Origin: REEB506 sp049317545
GTDB lineage: Bacteria; Pseudomonadota; Alphaproteobacteria; Caulobacterales; Aquidulcibacteraceae
Direction of reading: 5' to 3'
DNA: 32,745 bases
Assembly: GCA_049317545.1 (NCBI GenBank)
Contig: JBMOIB010000021.1
Location: forward strand, 1 to 32,745
This document shows, piece by piece, positions 1-7,476 of this stretch. The translations under genes were made by a program, and so were the position numbers. The number at the start of each line of letters is the position of its first letter. Positions within the stretch are counted from its first letter, which is position 1. The notes beneath the pieces were generated by a model. It saw only the letters and a program-made list of their open reading frames with translations, did no database searches and had not been told where the DNA came from.

Positions 1-213
1 AGCCTCGGCCTCAAGGGCGACGAGACGGTCACGATCGAGGGCGTCGCGGACGTCAAGCCGCGTCAGACCTTGGCGATCGCGATCACCGGCGCCGACGGCG
101 CGACTCGCACCGTGAACGTCCGGTGCCGGATCGATACCGACAACGAGCTCGACTACTTCAACAACGGCGGCATCCTGCACTACGTTCTGCGGAACCTCGT
201 GAAAGCCGCCTGA
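1..213 (+). CDS. acnA: Aconitate hydratase, C-terminal 70 residues (5' end outside window)
   Basis: The open frame runs from the first base to a TGA at 211-213 and encodes the last 70 residues of an aconitase A/IRP1-type enzyme, which interconverts citrate and isocitrate in the TCA cycle. The tail carries features typical of the swivel-domain end of the family: a GLKGDETVTIEG segment, then VRCRIDTDNELDY and a closing NNGGILHYVLRNL. The [4Fe-4S] cysteines and the N-terminal domains would lie upstream of the window, so activity cannot be judged here. A strong hairpin follows directly after the stop. Recognition rests on the conserved C-terminal pattern; the partial length is the only limitation. 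Confidence 0.93.
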   Translation, partial: SLGLKGDETVTIEGVADVKPRQTLAIAITGADGATRTVNVRCRIDTDNELDYFNNGGILHYVLRNLVKAA

Positions 214-220
214 CGCGACT

Positions 221-254
221 GCGGCTCCCCCTTCAACGGGGGAGCCGCTCTTCG
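221..254 (+). terminator. Rho-independent-type hairpin after acnA
   Basis: An 11-bp perfect stem (221-231 GCGGCTCCCCC with 238-248) with a six-base loop TTCAAC starts 7 bases after the acnA stop and is followed by a T/C-rich stretch (TCTTCGTTCG). It is a good terminator candidate for acnA, although the T-tract is interrupted. Confidence 0.75.
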
Positions 255-302
255 TTCGATCATCTCGAACAATCGGCGTGACAATTCAAATGGCGCCGCC
301 GA

Positions 303-722
303 TTAGCGGCAAATCACGAAGCGCATCGCATCGCCGGCGAGAATAGGCCCGCCGGGCGCCTGCACCGCCGCGACCCGCCAACAATTGCGGCCAGGGTCCT
401 GGATGTAATTGACCGAATTCAGAAGGATCCGCGGATGACGGTCGGGCGATGCGCCGGGGCCGCCGGCCGGACCGGGCGGATTCTCCCAGTTCGTGCCCGG
501 CCCGCCCACCGGTCCAGGCGGATTGCCGTCGCGATCATGGCGACGCCGATCGGGCGATGCGCCGGGGCCGCCGGCCGGGCCAGGCGGGTTCTCCCAATTC
601 GTGCCGCGCCCGCCTACAGGGCCCGGAGGATTGCCGTCGCGATCGTGAGGACGCGCATCGGCGACGTTGGCGGAGACGATGGCCAGGAGCGCGAAGGCGC
701 TCGAAATCAGATGCAGTTTCAT
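303..722 (-). CDS. Secreted Pro/Gly-rich tandem-repeat protein, unknown function
   Basis: I do not recognise this 139-residue protein. The ATG at 722 was chosen over an in-frame ATG at 836 because it has a GAGGAG ribosome site nine bases upstream and begins a clear signal peptide (MKLHLISSAFALLAIVSANVADA). The mature part holds two nearly identical 36-residue repeats (HDRDGNPPGPVGG..., then TNWENPPGPAGGPGASPDR); each contains two NPPGPxGG sub-repeats, so the core motif occurs four times. A C-terminal segment of about 43 residues has two Cys (NCWRV and FVICR) that could form a disulfide. It lies downstream of the protease on the same strand, with its own copy of the bipartite motif seen upstream of the sigma and protease genes. 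The gene is probably real: codon phase, signal peptide and promoter motif agree. The role is unknown; an envelope or matrix protein is inference. Confidence 0.75.
   Translation of the reverse strand: MKLHLISSAFALLAIVSANVADARPHDRDGNPPGPVGGRGTNWENPPGPAGGPGASPDRRRHDRDGNPPGPVGGPGTNWENPPGPAGGPGASPDRHPRILLNSVNYIQDPGRNCWRVAAVQAPGGPILAGDAMRFVICR
435..650 (-). repeat. Two 108-bp in-frame tandem repeats inside the Pro/Gly-rich gene
   Basis: The block containing CGGGCGATGCGCCGGGGCCG recurs exactly 108 bp apart (443 and 551), giving two 36-residue protein repeats that differ at only a few bases. The edges given are approximate. The copies are close enough for slippage or recombination, so copy number may vary between strains. 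Confidence 0.85.
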
Positions 723-771
723 TGGCTTGAACTCCTCAAGAGACATCAAACCACGCGCGCGGTTCTGCTTG

Positions 772-799
772 GGAAACGGGCCCCGCAGCCGAATCCATC
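772..799 (-). promoter_or_regulatory. Candidate ECF-sigma promoter of the Pro/Gly-repeat gene (motif copy P)
   Basis: Read on the minus strand: GATGGATTC (799-791), 11 bases, CCGTTTCC (779-772). It matches the two copies at 2073-2100 and 2110-2137 in both half-elements and in spacing. The element ends 49 bases before the ATG at 722, in the 97-bp gap after the protease stop. GGAW...CGTT architecture is typical of ECF promoters; assignment to the sigma factor at 2152 is inference from location. Confidence 0.65.
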
Positions 800-819
800 C
801 GTGCGCTGACGAAAAATTC

Positions 820-2046
820 TCACAGCGCGCGCCCAAAGCCGTAAACCACGTCGCGCCCCGGCGCGCCGAGGTCGCGCACGCGACGGGCGAGCGTCTCTAT
901 CGCGGCTTTGGGATCGGCAGCGCGCAGCGCCGCCAAAGCGGCCGCCACCCTCGGCGCGGCGAAACTTGTGCCGCTGACGCTCGTGTAGGCGTCGCCCTCC
1001 GCAGCCGCCTCGACGTCCACGCCGAGCGCAGCGAACGCAACCTGCGGCCCGCGATTGGCGAACAGAAAGACCCGATCCGAGGCGTCGACGGCGGTGGCGG
1101 CGACGACGCTCGGATACGCGGCGGGATAGGCCACAGGCGCATTCGGCCCGGAATTGCCGACCGCCGCCACCAGCAACACGCCGCGCGCGACCGCCGCCTT
1201 GCACACCGCTTCGACGAGGCGATTGGGCGGACCCTCGAGGCTCACACTAATCACCGACGCGCGCTGCGAGACCAGCCAGCCGATCGCCTCGGCGATCGCT
1301 TCTGCGGAGCCGCCGTCGGGGTCTGCGCCGAACACGTCGGCGGCGAACACCTGCGCGCCCGGCAGCGCGCCGCGGAAGTCGCCGTCGTCGCCCACCAGCA
1401 AAGACGCAACCGCCGTGCCGTGCGAACTCGGCGCGGACTGCGCGACGAACGCGCGGGTCTCGATCCGCGCACGTGCGAGCGACGGGTGGCGAAGGTCGAC
1501 GCCGCCATCGACGATTCCGATCCTGAGCCCCGCCCCCGAAGCCAGCGGTGCGGACGCGGCGCCCGCCTTTGCTACGTTCGCCGCCGACGGGCCGGCGTCG
1601 GACGGATCGAAAACGTGGTCGAGTTCGTACGCGCCGCCCGGATCGGCGCGTTCCAGGGCGTCACGAGCGTCCTGCGCGCTCATGCCCCTCGGCGCCAGGA
1701 GCACCAGATACCGCACGCCCAGGTCTCCGGCGGTCCGGTCGCGCAGACGGCGCATGCCGAGGCGCTGAATCTCGAAGAGACCCGCCGGCCCCGGATCGAT
1801 GGCGATGATGCGCCCGCGGGTGATGATTTCGCCGCGCCGGCTGCGTTCGAACGCCTCGGGATTGGCGAGCCGGCGCTCGGCGATGGCTTCGCGGAATGCG
1901 CGTTGGCGCCGCGCCAGCCTCCGCCGGAGCCGCCGACGCGGCCCCTCGCGCTCGGGTTCCGCCGCCGCCTCGCTCCCGATCCCAACGGCCGCCAGCCCCA
2001 GCACCCCGGCCAGGATCCGTCGCCGCCGCCGTCCATCCTCGTTCAT
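820..2046 (-). CDS. Exported subtilisin-like (S8 family) serine protease
   Basis: 408-residue S8 peptidase. The catalytic triad is intact: Asp180 in GIVDGGVD, His209 in SSHGTAVASL, Ser361 in SGTSFAAPRVA; the oxyanion Asn298 is in VGNSGP. The N-terminus has an Arg run followed by a hydrophobic stretch (about residues 11-25) ending in SEAAAE, so export through a signal peptide or membrane anchor is likely. Residues 30-165 are Arg/Ala-rich and resemble no inhibitor pro-domain that I recognise; they may be a pro-region. The ATG at 2046 was chosen because AAGGA lies upstream and because longer frames run into the divergent sigma gene. The gene is divergent from the ECF sigma factor across a 105-bp gap carrying two facing motif copies, which suggests sigma-dependent expression. 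The substrate is unknown; processing of the neighbouring repeat protein or of the anti-sigma factor are hypotheses. Confidence 0.9.
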   Translation of the reverse strand: MNEDGRRRRRILAGVLGLAAVGIGSEAAAEPEREGPRRRLRRRLARRQRAFREAIAERRLANPEAFERSRRGEIITRGRIIAIDPGPAGLFEIQRLGMRRLRDRTAGDLGVRYLVLLAPRGMSAQDARDALERADPGGAYELDHVFDPSDAGPSAANVAKAGAASAPLASGAGLRIGIVDGGVDLRHPSLARARIETRAFVAQSAPSSHGTAVASLLVGDDGDFRGALPGAQVFAADVFGADPDGGSAEAIAEAIGWLVSQRASVISVSLEGPPNRLVEAVCKAAVARGVLLVAAVGNSGPNAPVAYPAAYPSVVAATAVDASDRVFLFANRGPQVAFAALGVDVEAAAEGDAYTSVSGTSFAAPRVAAALAALRAADPKAAIETLARRVRDLGAPGRDVVYGFGRAL

Positions 2047-2072
2047 GGGCAATTTCCTTAATCCGTCGCTCC

Positions 2073-2100
2073 GATAACGGCCCTGCTGGACGAATCCATC
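2073..2100 (-). promoter_or_regulatory. Candidate ECF-sigma promoter of the protease gene (motif copy R)
   Basis: Minus strand GATGGATTC (2100-2092), 11 bases, CCGTTATC (2080-2073), ending 26 bases before the protease ATG at 2046. It faces away from copy F, with only 9 bases between the two upstream elements, so the pair also forms an imperfect inverted repeat. Confidence 0.68.
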
Positions 2101-2109
2101 GCCGCCGCG

Positions 2110-2137
2110 GATGGAATCCGGCGCCCCGTCCGTTATC
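2110..2137 (+). promoter_or_regulatory. Candidate autoregulatory ECF promoter of the sigma gene (motif copy F)
   Basis: Plus strand GATGGAATC (2110-2118), 11 bases, CCGTTATC (2130-2137), ending 14 bases before the sigma ATG at 2152. Start of transcription some 6-8 bases after the CGTT would leave a leader of only about 10 bases. Autoregulation is usual for ECF sigma operons; that this is such a site is inference. Confidence 0.68.
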
Positions 2138-2151
2138 TGCGGGAAACGGCC

Positions 2152-2658
2152 ATGGAAGACGCCCACGTGCGGAACGAGCTCGCCGCGCTCATTCCCAGAT
2201 TGCGACGCTTCGCCCTGGCCCTCACGGGAAATCGCGCCGATGCCGACGATCTGGTCCAGGACGCCCTCGAACGGGCATTGCGACGCGCCGACCAATGGCG
2301 CCCGGGCACCCGCGTCGATTCCTGGGTGTTCCGGATCGCGCGCAACGCCTGGATCGACGAGACCCGCAGCCGCAAGGTCCGCGGCCGGGTGGTGTCTTAC
2401 GATCCCGAGGCCGACGCGCCGGGCGTCGACGGCCGCGCCGCCATGGAGGCGACGATGACCCTCGACCGCGCCATGAAGGTCATGGCGACCCTGCCGCCGG
2501 AGCAGCGCGCCGTGATCGCCCTCGTGCAGATCGAAGGCTTCTCTTACCGCGAGGCGGCCGAGATCCTCGGCGTGCCGGAGGGCACCATCACCAGCCGGCT
2601 GGTGCGCGCGCGCAGCGTGCTCGAAGCCAAGGTTCTCGGCGAAGAGGATGCGCCATGA
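2152..2658 (+). CDS. ECF RNA polymerase sigma factor
   Basis: 168-residue sigma-70 family protein of ECF size, with only regions 2 and 4. Region 2 (about 12-78) contains FALALTGNRADADDLVQDAL, the core-binding/-10 helix, and DSWVFRIARNAWID. Region 4 (about 105-160) contains LPPEQRAVIALV and the helix-turn-helix FSYREAAEILGVPEGTITSRL, which reads the -35 element. The ATG at 2152 follows a weak GGGAAA site. The stop overlaps the anti-sigma start (ATGA at 2655-2658), a sign of translational coupling. It is divergent from the protease gene. A matching motif precedes sigma, protease and repeat-protein genes, so the local module is its likely regulon. The inducing signal cannot be read from sequence. 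Confidence 0.93.
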   Translation: MEDAHVRNELAALIPRLRRFALALTGNRADADDLVQDALERALRRADQWRPGTRVDSWVFRIARNAWIDETRSRKVRGRVVSYDPEADAPGVDGRAAMEATMTLDRAMKVMATLPPEQRAVIALVQIEGFSYREAAEILGVPEGTITSRLVRARSVLEAKVLGEEDAP

Positions 2659-3362
2659 CCGTGACGCCCGAAGACCTCTGCGCGTTCGCGGACGGCCAAC
2701 TCCCGCCCGACGAGGCCGCCCGCATCGGCGCGCTCGTCGAGGCCGACCCCGCGCTGCGCCGTCGCGTCGACCGCATGCGCGCCGCCGCCGCCGCTCTGAA
2801 GGGCGCGTTTGACGGCGTGCTCAAGGAGGACGTCCCGCCCGCTTTGGCGGCGCTGGTCGCCGCGCCACGACGCGCAGCGACGCCCCCGCGCGCCTGGCGC
2901 GGTCCACCCGTTTGGGCTGCGGCGATGGCCGCCTGTCTGCTCGTCGCGTTCGGGCTTGGCCGCCTGAGTGCGCCAAGTCCCGACATCGTCGCCGCCGCGG
3001 ACGGCCGGGTCGCCGCCGCCGGCGCGCTCGCGCGCGCGCTCGATCGCACGCCGTCGGGCGCAGAAGCGGGAGCGGTGCGCATCGATCTCAGCTTTGCGGC
3101 AGCCGACGGCGGGCATTGCCGGATGTTCCGCACCTCTGGCGCAACGCCGCTCGCGGGCCTCGCCTGCGGACGCGCGAGCGACTGGCGCATCGTCGCGCTG
3201 ACGGAAGGCGCAGAAACGGGCAAGCGCGGCTATGCGCTCGCCGCCGGTGATCTCGCGCCGGCGATCGCTCTGGAGGCGGCCGCGCGACGCGTAGGCGATC
3301 CGCTCGACGCGGCCCAGGAACGCGCCGCGATCGCCGCGGGCTGGCGCGCCGGCGCGCGCTGA
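2655..3362 (+). CDS. Membrane-bound anti-sigma factor
   Basis: 235 residues. The N-terminal cytoplasmic part begins with the pattern of anti-sigma domains of the RskA/RsiW kind (DLCAFADGQLPPDEAARI, then EADPALRRRVDRM), which would hold the sigma factor inactive. I see no HxxxCxxC zinc motif. One transmembrane segment lies at about 84-104 (VWAAAMAACLLVAFGLGRL), leaving about 130 residues in the periplasm, including two Cys (GGHCRMF and GLACGRAS). The gene overlaps the sigma stop by four bases (ATGA), as expected for a sigma/anti-sigma pair made in balance. Release of sigma by proteolysis or by a periplasmic signal is the usual mechanism of the class; which one applies here is unknown. Confidence 0.85.
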   Translation: MTVTPEDLCAFADGQLPPDEAARIGALVEADPALRRRVDRMRAAAAALKGAFDGVLKEDVPPALAALVAAPRRAATPPRAWRGPPVWAAAMAACLLVAFGLGRLSAPSPDIVAAADGRVAAAGALARALDRTPSGAEAGAVRIDLSFAAADGGHCRMFRTSGATPLAGLACGRASDWRIVALTEGAETGKRGYALAAGDLAPAIALEAAARRVGDPLDAAQERAAIAAGWRAGAR

Positions 3363-3383
3363 GAACGTTCGCTGCGCGGCGGA

Positions 3384-4001
3384 TCAATGCCCGCGCGCGA
3401 ACACCACCGGGATCAGGCTCGCCACGAGCAGGCCGGCCATCGCGCCATTGAAGATCCGGAACGACAGCGGCGACGACAGGAACCGGCGCAATTGCGTGCC
3501 GATCGCCGTCCACACGCCCACGCTTGGCAAATTGACGGCGCCGAATACGGCGGCGATCACGCCCAGCGTCACCAGCGAAACGCCGTCGGCGCTGCTGGGC
3601 GCGTAAACGGATATTGCGGTGAGCGCCATCGTCCAGGCCTTGGGATTGACCCATTGGAACGCCGCAGCCTGCAGGAACGTCATAGGCTTGGCGCGCGCCG
3701 CGCCATCCGCGTTCGGCGGCGGCGACATCGCGATTTTCCAGGCGAGGTAAAGCAGGTACGCCGCGCTCACGATCTTGAGTGCGGTATGGAGCACCGGGGC
3801 GGCCGCAAACACCTGCCCGAGCCCTGCCCCTACGATCACCACCATGGCGGTGAAGCCGATCGACACCCCCAAGAGGTGCGGGATCGTCCGGGCAAAGCCG
3901 AAATTGGCGCCCGACGTCATGAGCATGAGATTGTTCGGCCCCGGCGTGATCGAAGAGACGAAGGCGAAGCCGGCGAGGCCGAGAAGCAATTCGTAGGTCA
4001 T
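3384..4001 (-). CDS. LysE/RhtB-family amino-acid exporter
   Basis: 205-residue, about six-helix inner-membrane protein of the LysE/RhtB translocator family, which exports amino acids or related small molecules. The diagnostic N-terminal block SSITPGPNNLMLM is present, as is the later FQWVNPKAWTMAL block. The ATG at 4001 gives the usual family length; the longer in-frame start at 4163 would invade the divergent regulator. The gene lies head to head with an Lrp/AsnC regulator 43 bp away, the common arrangement in which the regulator senses the exported amino acid. The substrate is not readable from sequence. Confidence 0.9.
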   Translation of the reverse strand: MTYELLLGLAGFAFVSSITPGPNNLMLMTSGANFGFARTIPHLLGVSIGFTAMVVIVGAGLGQVFAAAPVLHTALKIVSAAYLLYLAWKIAMSPPPNADGAARAKPMTFLQAAAFQWVNPKAWTMALTAISVYAPSSADGVSLVTLGVIAAVFGAVNLPSVGVWTAIGTQLRRFLSSPLSFRIFNGAMAGLLVASLIPVVFARGH

Positions 4002-4044
4002 GTGCGCAACGATAGGCGATCGTTCGGCGCAAGGGCTTGCAAAC

Positions 4045-4527
4045 ATGGCCTCATTCGCCGAAAAATCGCAATCAATGATCGAACTCGACGACTTCGACCG
4101 CAAAATATTGCGCGTCCTCGCGACCGACGGCCGCGTCAGCAACCTCGACCTCGCCGCGCGCATCGGCCTGTCGGCGTCGGCCTGCCTGCGTCGCGTCCAG
4201 GCGCTCGAAAAGTCGGGGGCGATCCGCGGCTATCGCGCCGTGCTCGATCCGGCCGTCCTCGGCGGCGGTTTCCTCGCCTATGTCCTGGTCGGCTTGTCGC
4301 GGCACACCCGCGCCGAGCAGCGCGCCTTCGAGGCGGCGATCGCCAACGCTCCCCAGGTCCGCGAATGCCACAACATCACCGGCGCGTTCGAATACCTGTT
4401 GCGCATCGAGGCCGCCGATCTCGCCGCCTACAAGCACTTCCATACCGAGGTCCTCGGCGCCCTGCCGCAGGTGACGACCATCACCTCCTACATCGTCATG
4501 GAAAGCGCCAAGGACGAGCGCGCCTAG
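4045..4527 (+). CDS. Lrp/AsnC-family transcriptional regulator
   Basis: 160-residue regulator. The N-terminal helix-turn-helix (about 15-65) reads LDDFDRKILRVLATDGRVSN...LAARIGLSASACLRRVQALEKSG, the AsnC-type pattern; the C-terminal RAM ligand-binding domain spans about 80-155 and includes VRECHNITGAFEYLLRI. The ATG at 4045 has AAGGG nine bases upstream; 4075 (MIELDDFD) is a credible shorter start, and 4000 would overlap the divergent exporter. It probably controls the adjacent LysE-type exporter in response to an amino acid. Confidence 0.92.
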   Translation: MASFAEKSQSMIELDDFDRKILRVLATDGRVSNLDLAARIGLSASACLRRVQALEKSGAIRGYRAVLDPAVLGGGFLAYVLVGLSRHTRAEQRAFEAAIANAPQVRECHNITGAFEYLLRIEAADLAAYKHFHTEVLGALPQVTTITSYIVMESAKDERA

Positions 4528-4537
4528 AACGGTCGGG

Positions 4538-5683
4538 TCAGGGCGTCGGCGCCGTCGGTTCCGGTTCGGCCGGCGCGGCGGCAGGCGCGGCGGGCTCGGG
4601 CGGTGGTGCAGGCTTCGGCGCGGCGGGACGCGGCGGACGCGGGGCAGCAGGCGCCCCGAGCGCCGGCGCCACTGCAAGGTTGACGGCTTCCGCGATCGGC
4701 GGCGCCACGGCGGTGTAATCCGTCTCGGTGAGCCCATAGGCCCAGGGCCCGACGCGCGCGTTCAGCGTCTGCGCCAACGGTTCGGCCTCCGGCGTCGCCG
4801 CGCGTGCGCCAAGCTTCACCCAATAGAGCGGCCCCCGGACGAACAATTCCGCGTCGATGACGAGCCCCTCAGTCGTCGAAAGCACAGTCTTTGCACTTGG
4901 GGCGCCGGTGATGGTCGGCGCAGGCGCAACGTCGATCGGATTCAGCACGCCAAGCGCGGCGGCCACGTCGTTGACGCGCGCGCCGCCAGCAAGCGTCTTG
5001 CCCGCGAGTGGCCGCCCGATCTGAAAGGCGGCGACATTGGGATCAGGACGCACGAGTGCATAGGCGGGCCCGCTCGGCGGCGCGACATCAACGCGCGCGA
5101 TCCGCTCGCGGGCGATCGCGAACGGCGTCAAATCGAGCCAGGCCGACGCCTGCCGCAGATTTGGCAATTGCGCCGAACCCGCCCAGACCTGCGGATCGGC
5201 GTTGCGACGCAGATATTGGCGATCCGCAAAACTCGACACCACGAGATTGGCCAAGAGCGCGCCCTGCGCGTCCTGGACCTGCAGGCGCACGCCGGCGCCG
5301 CCCTTGGTCGGATCGTCGACGCCAAGCCGCGCGTGCTTTTTCGGATCGCGCGTCAACGGCCGCGTCGCCGACAATTTTGCGAGCGCTTCGGAGAAATCCC
5401 GCATCCGATCGACCTTGATCGGGTACGCGCCGCGATCGGCCATCGACCAGCCTTTCGGCGTCTTGGCGATCCGGTAGGAGCCCTCGCGCGTCACCACGAT
5501 GATGACCTGCGCGGCCTGTGTGCGCTGCGCATAATCTGGCGCCACGAGACCGATCGCCGGCGGCGGCCGCAGTTTCGCGGCGTCCCATCCGACCACCAGC
5601 CATGCGGCGATCGCGAGCGCGGCCGCAAGCGCGAGAGACCAGGCCGCGCCGCCGCGGCGTTCGCGGGCCAATTGCGCGGTCAT
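4538..5683 (-). CDS. DUF4340 membrane-anchored protein of an ABC gene cluster
   Basis: 381 residues. One N-terminal transmembrane helix (about 13-32, LALAAALAIAAWLVVGW) anchors a large periplasmic region of DUF4340 type (for example YRIAKTPKGWSMAD, then ADRQYLRRNADPQVW). The last 45 residues are a Pro/Ala-rich tail, unusual compared with the compact core. The start overlaps the stop of the GldG-like gene (ATGA at 5680-5683), making it the last gene of the four-gene ABC operon. DUF4340 proteins repeatedly sit beside GldG-like auxiliary proteins; their biochemical role is not established. Confidence 0.85.
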   Translation of the reverse strand: MTAQLARERRGGAAWSLALAAALAIAAWLVVGWDAAKLRPPPAIGLVAPDYAQRTQAAQVIIVVTREGSYRIAKTPKGWSMADRGAYPIKVDRMRDFSEALAKLSATRPLTRDPKKHARLGVDDPTKGGAGVRLQVQDAQGALLANLVVSSFADRQYLRRNADPQVWAGSAQLPNLRQASAWLDLTPFAIARERIARVDVAPPSGPAYALVRPDPNVAAFQIGRPLAGKTLAGGARVNDVAAALGVLNPIDVAPAPTITGAPSAKTVLSTTEGLVIDAELFVRGPLYWVKLGARAATPEAEPLAQTLNARVGPWAYGLTETDYTAVAPPIAEAVNLAVAPALGAPAAPRPPRPAAPKPAPPPEPAAPAAAPAEPEPTAPTP

Positions 5684-7473
5684 GGCTTGCTCCGGACTTT
5701 GCGTTCAGTGCGGCGGGTGCGCAGCCAGAACACCAGAAGGCCGATCCCGGCGATCAGGATAGGCGGGGTCCAGACGTTCAGGACGACGACGATGCGTTCA
5801 CGTCGCGCGACCTCGGCGCGGGCGGCGCGTTCGATGGCGCGCAGGGCGTCGCGCGCCTGCTCGGCGCGGCTCTGGAAGCGCTCAAACTCAGCGATCTCGG
5901 CCAGGCTCGGCTCGGTTTCGAGGCTGCGCGACGCGCGCAATTGCGCCAGGCGCGCATCAGCCGTCGCAAGATCAGCCTGCAGCGCGCTTTGCGTTGCGCG
6001 ACTGCTCGCGAACGCGGCGCGGCTGACGTCATCGAGCGCACTCAGGCGGCGCAAGGTCGGCGCGCGCGATCGCAACGCGACGAGCTCGTCCGATCCGCCG
6101 ATAACGTCGATGGCGTTGAGCAGAAACGCCGCATTGTCGCGCGCGGGTCCTGATTGCGGATCGAAATAGACGCGGTCATCGAGGAAATCGACGTCAGCGA
6201 TAAGGATAACTTCGGCGCGTCGCGCCGCGCGCTTCAGCGGCGCGGTGTTTGCGAACGCCGAAGGCAAGGCGCCGGAAATGCGCACGGCGAGCGTTTCCGC
6301 GCGCGCCTGCGATCTCCACGCCGAAAGCAGGTCCTGCGGCGCCGGAGCGGCTGCGGCCACGCCTGCCGGTACGCGCATGACGTCAGCAGTGGATTGCAAC
6401 AACGGCGCGACCACAACGTCGTCGGTCGGCGACCAGGTGACGGCGCCTGCGGCAAGCAGATTGACGGCGCGTCGCAGGCTGCCGGTGACCACTTCGCCGC
6501 GCGCGATGCGGGCCGGCGCGACCTCAAGGAAAAGCGGGCTGGGCGCGGCGCCGGGCGTCAACGGCAATGCCGCCGCGCGATCGAGCACAATCTCTTTCGA
6601 GGTCGAAACGCCCCACGCGCCAATCAGCCGGTCCAGCTCCGACGACGCGGGCACGGGCGCCGGCGGCGGCGCGGCGGGATCGAGCGTCGGCGCTGCGAAT
6701 GCGAGAACGGCGACGGGATCGACCGCGAACACCGCGCGACCCTTGGCCATGACGAACTGGTCGATGGCGACGAGCTGAGCCTCGTTCAGGGTCGGCGGAT
6801 GCACGACGAGGAGGAGATCGGCGTCCTTGGGCAATTCGAGGAAGTCGGGCGCGACCATTTCCACCCGCGTCGTGCGACGCAGTTCGGCGAGCCAGTAGGG
6901 CGGCGTGCTGGTCTGGATGGGCAAAGCGGTTACGACCGCAATCACCAGACGCTGCGGCTGTTCGAGCTCCGCGACGATGCGCGTGAGATCATATTCCAGG
7001 AACGGCTCGCGCTCGGGCGGCAGAAGCGGCGCGACGACCTTTTCATCCACCGCATTGGAGCCAACGACCCCGAGATAGATCGGATCTCCCGCGCCCGTGC
7101 GGTCGATGGGTTCGAGGCCGGCGCGCAGAGCTTCATCCTCGGCGTCGGAATAGCGCTGCGGATCGACCTCAACGATGCGCACCATGTCGCGCGAGCGCGC
7201 CTTGTAGGCCTGCAAGAGTTCGCGCACCCGCGCCGCATAGGCCCGCACCGCCGGCCGATCGCCCGCGGCTTCGCGGGAATAGAAGAGCTTGAGTTCGACG
7301 GGCTCGTTGAGGCCGGTCAGGATCGACCGCGTACCCGCGCTCAGGGTGTAGAGACGGTCGCCGGTCAGATCGAAACGCGCGCCCTTGAGCGCGAGCGAGG
7401 AGATCAGATTGAGGCTCACGAACATGATCGCGAGCGCCAGCGTGACGAAAATGGCGAAGGCCCGGCGCGACAT
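5680..7473 (-). CDS. GldG-like ABC transporter auxiliary protein
   Basis: 597 residues, ABC-type auxiliary family (GldG-like). A transmembrane helix at about 8-30 is followed by the family's periplasmic domain (LYTLSAGTRSILTGLNEPV, then LKLFYSREA and a DADLLLVVHPPTL region), and a second helix lies near the C-terminus (about 570-588, PPILIAGIGLLVFWL) before a basic tail. Residues 490-565 are rich in Ala, Arg and Glu and probably form a coiled coil. Three bases separate it from the permease stop upstream, and it overlaps the DUF4340 gene downstream. In Flavobacterium GldA/GldF/GldG support gliding; the proteobacterial version has no settled function. No motility gene is visible nearby. Confidence 0.87.
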   Translation of the reverse strand: MSRRAFAIFVTLALAIMFVSLNLISSLALKGARFDLTGDRLYTLSAGTRSILTGLNEPVELKLFYSREAAGDRPAVRAYAARVRELLQAYKARSRDMVRIVEVDPQRYSDAEDEALRAGLEPIDRTGAGDPIYLGVVGSNAVDEKVVAPLLPPEREPFLEYDLTRIVAELEQPQRLVIAVVTALPIQTSTPPYWLAELRRTTRVEMVAPDFLELPKDADLLLVVHPPTLNEAQLVAIDQFVMAKGRAVFAVDPVAVLAFAAPTLDPAAPPPAPVPASSELDRLIGAWGVSTSKEIVLDRAAALPLTPGAAPSPLFLEVAPARIARGEVVTGSLRRAVNLLAAGAVTWSPTDDVVVAPLLQSTADVMRVPAGVAAAAPAPQDLLSAWRSQARAETLAVRISGALPSAFANTAPLKRAARRAEVILIADVDFLDDRVYFDPQSGPARDNAAFLLNAIDVIGGSDELVALRSRAPTLRRLSALDDVSRAAFASSRATQSALQADLATADARLAQLRASRSLETEPSLAEIAEFERFQSRAEQARDALRAIERAARAEVARRERIVVVLNVWTPPILIAGIGLLVFWLRTRRTERKVRSKP

Positions 7474-7476
7474 GGC

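Noticed and set aside
667..2061. 464-residue plus-strand open frame opposite the protease gene
   Set aside because: Arg/Ala-rich shadow of the protease; the minus-strand frame has an intact catalytic triad and the composition of a real protein.
2142..2149. A fourth copy of the ECF motif (GGAAACGG on the minus strand near the sigma start)
   Set aside because: The matching GATGGAWTC element is missing at the required distance.
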